Positions 19,101-26,354 of a stretch of DNA of 36,933 nt are shown here, piece after piece. The stretch comes from Mesorhizobium sp. Root552 (lineage in GTDB: Bacteria; Pseudomonadota; Alphaproteobacteria; Rhizobiales; Rhizobiaceae). Positions within the stretch are counted from its first letter, which is position 1. Each line of letters begins with the position of its first letter. The position numbers and the translations under genes were made by a program. Location: the NCBI RefSeq assembly GCF_001427285.1, contig NZ_LMFV01000045.1:449581-486513 (forward strand). Direction: 5' to 3'. Under the pieces are notes generated by a model that saw only the letters and a program-made list of their open reading frames with translations, did no database searches and was not told where the DNA came from.

Positions 19101-19134
19101 AAAAGGCGGGATCGTGAACGATCCCGCCTTTTTA
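19101..19134. terminator. Bidirectional intrinsic terminator between proX and yidC
   Basis: AAAAGGCGGGATCGT (19101-19115), loop GA, ACGATCCCGCCTTTT (19118-19132) form a 15-pair perfect stem with A and T tracts on the two sides. It can end both the plus-strand proX transcript and the minus-strand rpmH-rnpA-yidC transcript, which converge here. Confidence 0.9.
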
Positions 19135-19163
19135 TTTGACGCGTAGTGTCGGGTGATCTCGCC

Positions 19164-20966
19164 CTACTTCGCCGGCGACTCTTTTTTGCGGAACATGCCG
19201 GCGAGATTGCCCCAAAGTTCGATCTTGACGCCCTGTCGTTTCATGATGACGCCCTGCTGGATGATGGACAAAAGGTTGTTCCACGCCCAGTAGATGACGA
19301 GGCCCGCCGGAAAACCAGCCATCATGAAGGTGAAGATCACAGGCATCCAGGTGAAGATCATCGCCTGCGTCGGATCGGGTGGGGTCGGGTTCATGCGCAT
19401 CTGCAGGAACATGGTGACACCCATGATCAGCGGCCAGACGCCGATGTGCAGCAGCGTAGGCACCGCGAAGGGCAACAGGCCGAACAGATTGAACAGCGAC
19501 GTCGGGTCGGGCGCGGCAAGGTCCTGGATCCAGCCGAAGAACGGCGCATGGCGCATTTCGATGGTGATGTAGAGAACCTTATAGAGCGCGAAGAACACCG
19601 GGATCTGGATCACCACCGGCCAGCAGCCGGCAATAGGATTGATCTTCTCGGTCTTGTAGAGCTCCATCATGGCCTGTTGCTGCTTCATCTTGTCGTCCGC
19701 GTATTTCTCGCGGATCTCTACCATCTTCGGCTGCACCTTCTTCATGTTGGCCATCGAAGCGTAGGACTTGTTGGCCAGCGGGAAGAACACCGCCTTGACG
19801 ATGACGGTGGTGGCGATGATGGCGAGGCCGAAATTGCCGAGCAGCTTGTAGAGCGTGTCGATCAGCCAGAACATCGGCTTGGTGATAAAGTGGAACCAGC
19901 CCCAGTCGATCAGAAGATCGAAGCGGCGGATATCGCGTTCCTGTTCATAGGCATTTATGGTGCCGACCTCCTTTGCACCGGCAAACACCAGGGTTTCCAC
20001 CGTGGTCGACTGGCCAGCGGCAACCGGGATCGGGTCGCTGAGAAAATCGGACTGGTAGCGGGGGCGACCGTCGTCGAAATAGGCAAAGCGCGGCTGGAAG
20101 GGTTGCTTTGCAGTGGGCACCAGCGTGACCGCCCAGTATTTGTCGGTAATGCCGAGCCAGCCATCGGTGGACTTGCCGGGGGTGAACTGCTTGTCGTCCT
20201 CCATGGCGGAGTATTTGTGTTCTTGCAGGCCTTCCTCGCCTGTCACGCCGATCAAGCCCTCGTGCAGGACATAGATGGAGGCGGTCGTCGGCTTGTCGAA
20301 ACGGGTCACGCGGCCGTAGTTGGACAGCGCTACATCGGCAGTGCCGGTGTTCTGGACGGTATCGGACACCGTGAACATGTAGTTGGCATCAACGGAATAG
20401 GTCCGCTTGAAGACAAGGCCCTTTTCGTTGGTGAAAGTCAGTGTAACGGGCGTTGCGGGGGTCAACGTCGCGTTGCCATCCACCGACCACACGGTTTGAG
20501 GGCCGGGAGCCGCGCCCGTGGCATCGCTGCCGACGAAGCCGATTTCTGCATAGTAGCCATTGGGCAGTGCTGCCGGATTGAGCAGCTCGATTTCGGGAGA
20601 GCTGTTGTCGACGGTCTCGTGGTACTGCTTGAGCTTGAGGTCGTCGAGGCGTGCGCCGGTCAGGTTGATCGAACCCTGCAGGCGCGGCGTGTCGATCTTG
20701 ACGCGCTGCGTAGCAGCCAGCAATTCGTCGCGCCCCAGGATGCCTCCAGCCTCGCCGCCCGATGTCGTCGGGATGGCGCCCGGCGTTGCCGTTCCGGCGC
20801 CGGCGGGCGAGGTTGTCTGGGCAGCCTGGTTTTCCGCCCGGCTTGCCTCCACCTTGGCGGTTTCACGCTGCGCCTCTATGCGCGGGTTCATATAGAAGAC
20901 TTGCCACAGCGTCAGGATCAGCACCGACAGGGCGATGGTGATGAAGAAGTTACGGTTGTTTTCCAT
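19164..20966 (-). CDS. yidC: Membrane protein insertase YidC
   Basis: A 600-residue YidC of the Gram-negative type. One N-terminal helix (NFFITIALSVLILTLWQVFYMNP) is followed by a Pro/Ala/Thr linker and the large periplasmic P1 domain (about 90-370). The conserved C-terminal five-helix insertase core covers about 375-585 (GWFHFITKPMFWLIDTLYKLLGNFGLAIIATTVIVK and NPIAGCWPVVIQIPVFFALYKVLY). It inserts and folds inner-membrane proteins alone or with SecYEG. It follows rnpA by eight bases in the usual rpmH-rnpA-yidC order. The engB/yihA gene that often comes next is absent. Confidence 0.96.
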   Translation of the reverse strand: MENNRNFFITIALSVLILTLWQVFYMNPRIEAQRETAKVEASRAENQAAQTTSPAGAGTATPGAIPTTSGGEAGGILGRDELLAATQRVKIDTPRLQGSINLTGARLDDLKLKQYHETVDNSSPEIELLNPAALPNGYYAEIGFVGSDATGAAPGPQTVWSVDGNATLTPATPVTLTFTNEKGLVFKRTYSVDANYMFTVSDTVQNTGTADVALSNYGRVTRFDKPTTASIYVLHEGLIGVTGEEGLQEHKYSAMEDDKQFTPGKSTDGWLGITDKYWAVTLVPTAKQPFQPRFAYFDDGRPRYQSDFLSDPIPVAAGQSTTVETLVFAGAKEVGTINAYEQERDIRRFDLLIDWGWFHFITKPMFWLIDTLYKLLGNFGLAIIATTVIVKAVFFPLANKSYASMANMKKVQPKMVEIREKYADDKMKQQQAMMELYKTEKINPIAGCWPVVIQIPVFFALYKVLYITIEMRHAPFFGWIQDLAAPDPTSLFNLFGLLPFAVPTLLHIGVWPLIMGVTMFLQMRMNPTPPDPTQAMIFTWMPVIFTFMMAGFPAGLVIYWAWNNLLSIIQQGVIMKRQGVKIELWGNLAGMFRKKESPAK

Positions 20967-20974
20967 TGAAAACC

Positions 20975-21328
20975 CTATCGTGATCCGCGCAATCGGCGCG
21001 AGAGCTCGGCCTTAAGCAACCCGAACGGCGTACCAAGTACATCTTCGCGTCCGACGATGACATAGTCATTGCCGGGCGCCATGTCATCCGCCGCATGGGT
21101 GCGGACGGCCTCCTTGAGGCGCCGCCTGATGCGGTTACGCACGACGGCGTTGCCCACCTTCTTGGTGACGGTATAGCCAACGCGTGGCGCATTGCCGTCA
21201 CCACGCGCCAGCGCTTCAACGAGAAAAAGCCGCCCGCGGCGCTTTTCACCGCGCCGGACGGCCAGGAATTCCGCGCGTTTGAGAAGCCGACCGGGCTTTT
21301 GGCCTATTGGCTTGCCTGCAGCGGGCAA
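20975..21328 (-). CDS. rnpA: Ribonuclease P protein component
   Basis: The protein subunit of RNase P, which matures tRNA 5' ends. The diagnostic motif is [19 protein letters not shown] (RNR box); [15 protein letters not shown] and [10 protein letters not shown] are also typical. The start is uncertain. I choose the TTG at 21326-21328, which follows GGAAG and gives 117 residues, a normal length. The same frame stays open back to 21424, deep inside rpmH, so a longer protein overlapping rpmH (as in some bacteria) cannot be excluded. Second gene of the rpmH operon. Confidence 0.9.
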   Translation of the reverse strand: MPAAGKPIGQKPGRLLKRAEFLAVRRGEKRRGRLFLVEALARGDGNAPRVGYTVTKKVGNAVVRNRIRRRLKEAVRTHAADDMAPGNDYVIVGREDVLGTPFGLLKAELSRRLRGSR

Positions 21329-21344
21329 AGATCTCGTCTTCCGT

Positions 21345-21479
21345 TCAGGCGCTGAGACGCTTGCGGCCACGGTTGCGGCGAGCAGCGACGACACCGCGGC
21401 CTCCCTTGGTGGCCATGCGCGCACGGAAGCCGTGCCGGCGCTTGCGGACGAGTTTGGACGGTTGGTAGGTACGCTTCAT
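21345..21479 (-). CDS. rpmH: 50S ribosomal protein L34
   Basis: A 44-residue L34 read on the minus strand: it begins [18 protein letters not shown], continues [17 protein letters not shown] and ends GRKRLSA, an unmistakable signature of full length. It is the first gene of the rpmH-rnpA-yidC operon. The intergenic region 21480-21886 upstream must hold its promoter. Confidence 0.97.
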   Translation of the reverse strand: MKRTYQPSKLVRKRRHGFRARMATKGGRGVVAARRNRGRKRLSA

Positions 21480-21886
21480 TTGTTTTAATACCGCGGCGTG
21501 CGGCCCTTCTTGGAACTGTCACTGATGCAACAGGAGCTATGCCGGGTCCTGATTGGCGCGACCGAAACCGCGCCGGGAGTGCTGGCCCGAGCGTGAGCGG
21601 GCTTATAGGGACAAGCATTTTGGAAGTCAATCGGCGGCCTGGATCACGCATTTTCCGCATTTGGGAAGCAAAGCAGGCATCGTTGCGTTAGCTATCACAC
21701 AGACATCGGGCAATTGTTTCTATATCTTTGGCTCCCGGCTCGCCATGCGCTCTTGGCGAAGCTGTCGTGGTACGACCGAACTGATTGCATTCCAAGGCGT
21801 TGAGCATAGACGGGTTGCGCGGGACAGAGGGCGGAGGCGGTTCGGTGTTTGAATGGAAGCCGCAACTGCGTCTGGATCGGAAGTAA
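21480..21886. other. Divergent intergenic region between rpmH and the histidine kinase
   Basis: About 400 bases without a convincing gene. Open frames here show no protein-like composition. The region must carry the rpmH promoter (minus strand) and the histidine kinase promoter (plus strand). I could not pick a clear -35/-10 pair or a DnaA-box cluster by eye. Confidence 0.5.
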
Positions 21887-23374
21887 ATGAGCCAGGAATT
21901 TCCTGACGATGACGAAGCTTCCGTGCAGGGCATGACGGCCCGCACGGTGCCGTTGGCGCGGGGGCTTTCCACAAAGCTTCTGTTCTTGACCATCGCGTTC
22001 GTTCTTCTGGCAGAGGTCTTGATCTTCCTGCCTTCGATAGCGAGCTATCGGATGAGCTGGCTGCAGGAACGGCTCGGCACCGCAGCTGCGGTTTCGATCG
22101 TGCTTGTCCAGGGCGACCCGGCCTCGTTGTCGCGGGTCGCGCAGAACGATGTGCTGATGGCCATCGGAGCCAAGGCCATTGCGGTGCGCGACGACGGTGT
22201 GTCGCGTCTGCTGGTGGTGGCGGATATGCCGCCACAGGTCGATGAACATGTCGACGTGGCAAATTCGTCGATGGTCGATGAGGTGGTAGGTGCACTCGAC
22301 ACGCTGGTGTTCGGCGGTGAGCGAATGCTGCGTGTTACCGGCCCAGTCGGCGAAAGCGACAAGGAATTCGAGCTGATCATGCCAGACCGGGGTCTGCGCA
22401 GCGCGATGCTCACCTACTCGGGCAATGTGGCCCTTTTGTCGCTGCTGATTTCGCTGTTCACGGCAACACTGGTTTATGCCGCCATTGACCGCATCATGAT
22501 CAGGCCGATGCGCACGATGACGCGATCGATGCTGGCCTTTTCGCAAGCGCCTGAAGATCCCGGACGTATCATCCAGCCGGCAGCCAGATCCGATGAAATC
22601 GGCGTTGTCGAACGGGAACTGTTCCAGATGCAGGAGCGGTTACAGAAGATGCTGGCCGAACGCAAGCACCTCGCCGATCTCGGTCTGGCCGTTTCGAAGA
22701 TCAACCACGATATGCGCAACATGCTGGCCACTGCCCAGCTTATTTCCGACAGGTTGCGCATGGCCAAGGATCCGACGGTGCAAGCCTTCGCGCCGAAACT
22801 GCTGCGAGCGCTCGACCGGGCGGTTTCCTATTCGGAAGGCGTGCTTGCCTATGGCCGGACGCAGGAACCGCCGCCGTCCCGGCGCAAATTACGCCTGCAC
22901 CAGCTGGTCGACGAAGTTCACGACGTTCTCGGCGCGGACAACGAAGTCGAGTTGGTGAATGCCGTCGAGCCGGATTTCGAGATCGACGCCGATTCAGACC
23001 AGTTGTTTCGCGTGCTCACCAATCTTGGCCGCAATGCTGTGCAGGCAATGGCCACCGATACCGAGAGCGTCATTGTTCGTCGCTTGACGATGTCGGCTGA
23101 GCGGGTCGGGAGCGTGTGCCATATCCATGTGACGGATACGGGACCTGGCTTGCCGCCGAAAGCGCTTGAGAATCTGTTCGCCGCGTTCCGTGGGTCCGCG
23201 CGCAGCGGCGGTACCGGATTGGGATTGGCGATCGCCCAGGAGTTGGTCCGCGCTCATGGAGGCGCGCTCGAATTGGTGAAGAGCACAGGCGGTGACACGA
23301 CCTTTGCGGTCGTTATTCCGGATCAGCCGGTTCGCCTGGATCAGGCCCGGTCCGGGCTGCGACGCCTGGGCTAA
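21887..23374 (+). CDS. Orphan membrane sensor histidine kinase
   Basis: A 495-residue HK. Helix 1 spans about 29-53, the periplasmic sensor about 54-172, helix 2 about 177-200, then HAMP-like IRPMRTMTRSMLAFSQ. A coiled coil leads to the dimerisation helix with phospho-acceptor His274 in KINHDMRNMLATAQL. The H-box is HDMRN rather than the common HELRTP. The HATPase domain has N-box NLGRNAVQAM (Asn383), G1 DTGPGLP and G2 GGTGLGLAIA. It should autophosphorylate at His274. No response regulator is adjacent (the rpmH operon lies on one side, tRNA-Arg on the other), so its partner is encoded elsewhere. The signal is unknown. Confidence 0.9.
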   Translation: MSQEFPDDDEASVQGMTARTVPLARGLSTKLLFLTIAFVLLAEVLIFLPSIASYRMSWLQERLGTAAAVSIVLVQGDPASLSRVAQNDVLMAIGAKAIAVRDDGVSRLLVVADMPPQVDEHVDVANSSMVDEVVGALDTLVFGGERMLRVTGPVGESDKEFELIMPDRGLRSAMLTYSGNVALLSLLISLFTATLVYAAIDRIMIRPMRTMTRSMLAFSQAPEDPGRIIQPAARSDEIGVVERELFQMQERLQKMLAERKHLADLGLAVSKINHDMRNMLATAQLISDRLRMAKDPTVQAFAPKLLRALDRAVSYSEGVLAYGRTQEPPPSRRKLRLHQLVDEVHDVLGADNEVELVNAVEPDFEIDADSDQLFRVLTNLGRNAVQAMATDTESVIVRRLTMSAERVGSVCHIHVTDTGPGLPPKALENLFAAFRGSARSGGTGLGLAIAQELVRAHGGALELVKSTGGDTTFAVVIPDQPVRLDQARSGLRRLG

Positions 23375-23541
23375 GTGCTGGCCGCAACAGCGGTCACGCC
23401 TTTGCGCAGCTTGGTGACGGACCCTACAAATCTTTTGCCGGATCGACTTGCATTTCCGAAATTCAGCCGCTAGTGAACACGGCACGTTCGCGACTGGCTG
23501 TCAAAGCCGGTTGGCGTGGTCTGTCGATACAGACCTAGTGC

Positions 23542-23618
23542 GCGCCCGTAGCTCAGCTGGATAGAGCACCAGACTACGAATCTGGGGGTCAGGAGTTCGA
23601 ATCTCTTCGGGCGCGCCA
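23542..23618 (+). tRNA. tRNA-Arg (ACG)
   Basis: A 77-base gene with a perfect seven-pair acceptor stem (GCGCCCG/CGGGCGC), discriminator G and an encoded CCA at 23616-23618. The anticodon stem is CCAGA/TCTGG with loop CTACGAA, so the anticodon is ACG (23576-23578), decoding CGN Arg. The T arm has GTTCGAATC. The gene is intact although an island is inserted at its 3' half: the inserted copy restores the tRNA, and the displaced 3' half is found at 35489-35539. Confidence 0.97.
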
Positions 23619-23621
23619 TTT
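23571..23621 (+). repeat. attL: 51-bp direct repeat, 3' half of tRNA-Arg
   Basis: Identical over 51 bases to 35489-35539, from AGACTACGAATC through the tRNA CCA and three T. This copy is part of the functional tRNA-Arg. The flanking bases diverge on both sides (C versus G at the left, T versus A at the right), which defines the core limits. Confidence 0.93.
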
Positions 23622-23720
23622 TCCTCAATTAATTCAACTCGTTACCGTAGTGAAGGGATTGGCTGTGCCCGTCGCCGCCTTCATGTCCGCGATATGTCTG
23701 CAAAATTACTTGGGGAAGCT

Positions 23721-23897
23721 ATGAGTACGACGGCGGCACTGATCCTCGCGGCGGGGCTAATCGTTGCCGCGCTCGCAATCGGGGGCAGGTACGAAACGGC
23801 GGCGGTGGACGGCCATATCGTGATATTCGACCGGTTCACAGGCCAAGGCCGATCTTGCATGAAGTTCGGTCAATGCTTCGATCTGGATACGCGCTAA
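23721..23897 (+). CDS. Small single-pass membrane protein, unknown
   Basis: A 58-residue protein: short N-terminus MSTT, hydrophobic helix AALILAAGLIVAALAIGG, then a polar tail with DGHIVIFDRFTGQGRSC and two Cys residues (SCMKFGQC). The start follows GGGGAAG at good spacing. Short proteins with an N-terminal helix and a tail of the type VxDRxTG occur in proteobacterial mobile islands, but I know no function. Its stop overlaps by four bases the stop of the convergent gene 23894-24601. First gene inside the island at the attL side. Confidence 0.5.
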   Translation: MSTTAALILAAGLIVAALAIGGRYETAAVDGHIVIFDRFTGQGRSCMKFGQCFDLDTR

Positions 23898-24601
23898 CGT
23901 CCTCCAGCCGTCCGAACCGACAGAACCTCGCCCAGTGTCTCTAACGCAAGCGACCATGCCGTTTCGCAGCCGGCCCGATACGCCTGAAAGGCGGCTCCCG
24001 CCGCCGCGTGCGGGCACGACTCGTAAGGCATGACGGCTGAGGCACCGCCAAAATGATCGTCCCGGCTGTTGGCAAAACAACAGGCCGCACGCGCTGCTTC
24101 AAAAGCCCGTCGGACAGCAAAGGTAGCAGGTGGCCAATCTTCCATGTAAAGGTCGCCTCGCAGCGTATTTAGGATTTTCTCTGTCGTTATCAGGGCAACC
24201 CTAAGCTCGGTAAGGCTTTCCAGCCGCGTCGCATAACGGTCGCGTCGTTTAGAGTATCGGCCCGCGCGAAGCGCGGCAGGTGCGAAAACCCGGATTGCCT
24301 TCCAAGCGAAGAACTCGCTGCGCGCCTGCTCCAATTCCTCCGCAGCGGCCGTATCGATCAATCTCGGAAGGAATGGGATTAGGCTCTGGCGCACATCATC
24401 TGGCGAGTTATCGTTGAGATGGTGAACATAGGCCGCGATCATAGGCGAGGTGCATCGAGGCCGGTCAGAATGTGGCAACCCGGCCAACCAAGCCGTCATC
24501 TCCATAGCGCAGACCCCCTGCTCGCGCGTCGGATGGCTCCCGACTGTCAGAGATAGCGCTTCGGTTTGAAGGTCCGGTTTCCAGAGATTCTCAATGGCCA
24601 A
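23894..24601 (-). CDS. Conserved protein of unknown function with an actinophage-like N-terminal motif
   Basis: A 235-residue soluble protein with a TTG start. Residues about 22-85 (SHPTREQGVCAMEMTAW, LPHSDRPRCTSPMIAAYV, LNDNSPDDVRQSLIPFLPRLIDT) match a motif I recall from many actinobacterial and phage hypothetical proteins of the pattern H..G.C.ME..A..AG..HSD.P.C.SP....L. Its function is unknown. The His and Cys residues (HPT, GVC, HSD, RC) could bind a metal. The rest is helical and Ala-rich, with further Cys residues. It is encoded opposite to the vWA operon and overlaps the stop of the small membrane protein gene. The start is uncertain, but an ATG start further in would lose the motif. 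Confidence 0.65.
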   Translation of the reverse strand: MAIENLWKPDLQTEALSLTVGSHPTREQGVCAMEMTAWLAGLPHSDRPRCTSPMIAAYVHHLNDNSPDDVRQSLIPFLPRLIDTAAAEELEQARSEFFAWKAIRVFAPAALRAGRYSKRRDRYATRLESLTELRVALITTEKILNTLRGDLYMEDWPPATFAVRRAFEAARAACCFANSRDDHFGGASAVMPYESCPHAAAGAAFQAYRAGCETAWSLALETLGEVLSVRTAGGR

Positions 24602-24828
24602 AATGCGCTACACCTTTCTGCTTCGCGCGGTAAACCGTCTAGGATAACGTTAGCAAGCGTGGGTCCGCTTGCAAAAGGGACAGTCTGATGAATCGACAGC
24701 TATGACCTCTTCCCACAGTAACGGGCCCACCCAGCCCGCTATCGTATCTGTTCCTCCACCTCGATTAATATGGCAATCTTAACCTCTGTATGCAAAACAG
24801 TAAGAGACTAAGATAAGCGGGAGACGTC

Positions 24829-25656
24829 ATGTACACGGCAGAGATCAGCAGAACCAGCCCTTCAGCTTTCCTTTTCATCATAGATCAGTCAGGCTCGATG
24901 GATGAGAGGATGGAAACTGAGCAAACTAAAGCGCAATTCGTTGCCGATGTTCTGAACAAGACGCTTTACCAGCTTGTTATTCGATGCACACGCGCCGACG
25001 GTGTTCGGAACTACTTCGACGTTGGCGTTATTGCTTACGGTGACTCGGTTCGGTCTGGTTTCGCCGGTGCGCTCGGCGGAAAAATTCTGCACCCCTTATC
25101 TGATATTGAAGCCAGTCCGCTACGGATCGAAGAGCGCGTGAAGCGTGTGCCCGATGGCGCCGGTGGGCTGGTGGATCAGCCGACGAAGTTCCCGGTGTGG
25201 TTCGATCCGACAAGCTCGGGCGGTACGCCTATGACGGCAGCAATGCGGACCGCAGCGGAGGCGATCGTGGAATGGTGCGATGCGCACCCGTCTTCTTACC
25301 CGCCCACGATCATCCATGTAACGGACGGTGCTTCGACGGACGGCGATCCGTCGGCGGTCGCGGATGCGCTAAAACAGATGTCCACCAGCGACGGCGAATG
25401 CCTTCTGTTCAACCTGCATATCTCCACCGCAGGCGGTCAGCCGGTGGTGTTCCCGTCTTCGGATAGCGGCCTTGATGAATACGGCCGGTTGCTGTTCCGC
25501 ATGTCCAGCGCCTTCCCCGGCCACCTTGTCCAAGTCGCTCGGGACAAGGGTTATGACTCGGTCAGCAGCGAGTCCCGCTTCTTCGGCTACAAGGCGGGCT
25601 ATGAAGCGATTGTGGACTTCTTCGACATAGGTACGCGCGCAAGCAATCTGCGGTGA
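24829..25656 (+). CDS. TerY-like von Willebrand factor A domain protein
   Basis: A 275-residue single vWA domain. The MIDAS metal site is complete: IIDQSGSMD (Asp19, Ser21, Ser23), Thr133 in SGGTPMTAA, and Asp166 in HVTDGASTDGD. A C-terminal tail (SSESRFFGYKAGYEAIVDFFDIGT) could dock a partner. A GGGAGA site (24819-24824) precedes the ATG. It is the first gene of a tight operon with a PP2C phosphatase (4-base gap) and a kinase (10-base gap). This trio corresponds to the TerY-P triad, in which a vWA protein is thought to scaffold phosphorylation signalling. No TerD or TerC genes are nearby. Role in this island inferred: stress or anti-phage signalling. Confidence 0.88.
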   Translation: MYTAEISRTSPSAFLFIIDQSGSMDERMETEQTKAQFVADVLNKTLYQLVIRCTRADGVRNYFDVGVIAYGDSVRSGFAGALGGKILHPLSDIEASPLRIEERVKRVPDGAGGLVDQPTKFPVWFDPTSSGGTPMTAAMRTAAEAIVEWCDAHPSSYPPTIIHVTDGASTDGDPSAVADALKQMSTSDGECLLFNLHISTAGGQPVVFPSSDSGLDEYGRLLFRMSSAFPGHLVQVARDKGYDSVSSESRFFGYKAGYEAIVDFFDIGTRASNLR

Positions 25657-25660
25657 TGCG

Positions 25661-26344
25661 ATGCGCGTTCTACATCGCTGGACGGTGGGGAAGCAGGTAG
25701 CGGAGCCCCACCTAAACGAAGACGCCACCGCGTGCGCCAATGTGAAGGGCGTCTATGCCGTCAGCGATGGCGCATCGGAGTCCTTCGCGTCGCGCCGGTG
25801 GGCACGAATTCTGGTCGCCCGGTATAGGCGGCGGCCGGTGATCGATGAAGCATGGCTGGCACATGCCATCGGCGCCTACCATGCGGGCTTCGACCGTGCG
25901 GTGATGTCGTGGAGCGCACAAGCCGCTTTCGACCGGGGCAGCTTCGCGACGCTCTTGGGGCTGCGGCTCGGGTCCGACGGCGTGTCCATCTTGGGCATTG
26001 GCGACTCCCTTGCGGTGCTGGACGATGGCGCCGAAATTCGCGCCACCTTCCCCTACAGTGAGCCGGACCAGTTCCGCGCAAACCCACTCTTGCTTTCGAC
26101 CATCCACGACAGGAACGCGGCGATCCTAGGCGCCGACTTCACGACGCATTGGCGCCTTGACGGCAAGTCGAAGCTTTTCTGCATGACGGACGCCATAGGG
26201 GCTTGGCTTCTGACAGACCGGCCCGAGCGCATGGCCCGCTTGCGGGTGCTTCAGACGCGCGCGGAGTTCGTCGCCTTGGTCGAAGACGCACGCGCCGACG
26301 GCACGATGCGCCGGGACGATACCACCCTTCTAGTGATCGGTTAG
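25661..26344 (+). CDS. PP2C-family serine/threonine phosphatase
   Basis: A 227-residue compact PP2C/PPM domain. Metal-binding acidic residues appear in the family order: Glu20-Asp21 in HLNEDA, Asp36 in AVSDGASES, Asp177 in CMTDAIGAW and Asp219/Asp220 in RRDDTTLLVI at the C-terminus. GSFATLLGLRL and GIGDS are the usual core strands. It should be a Mn/Mg-dependent protein phosphatase reversing the action of the kinase encoded next. It starts 4 bases after the vWA stop without its own strong ribosome site, so translation is probably coupled. Second gene of the triad. Confidence 0.9.
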   Translation: MRVLHRWTVGKQVAEPHLNEDATACANVKGVYAVSDGASESFASRRWARILVARYRRRPVIDEAWLAHAIGAYHAGFDRAVMSWSAQAAFDRGSFATLLGLRLGSDGVSILGIGDSLAVLDDGAEIRATFPYSEPDQFRANPLLLSTIHDRNAAILGADFTTHWRLDGKSKLFCMTDAIGAWLLTDRPERMARLRVLQTRAEFVALVEDARADGTMRRDDTTLLVIG

Positions 26345-26354
26345 GGGGTGCGCC

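Noticed and set aside
19146..20969. 607-codon plus-strand frame opposite yidC
   Set aside because: It is His/Asp/Arg-rich shadow sequence of yidC, which is clearly the real gene.
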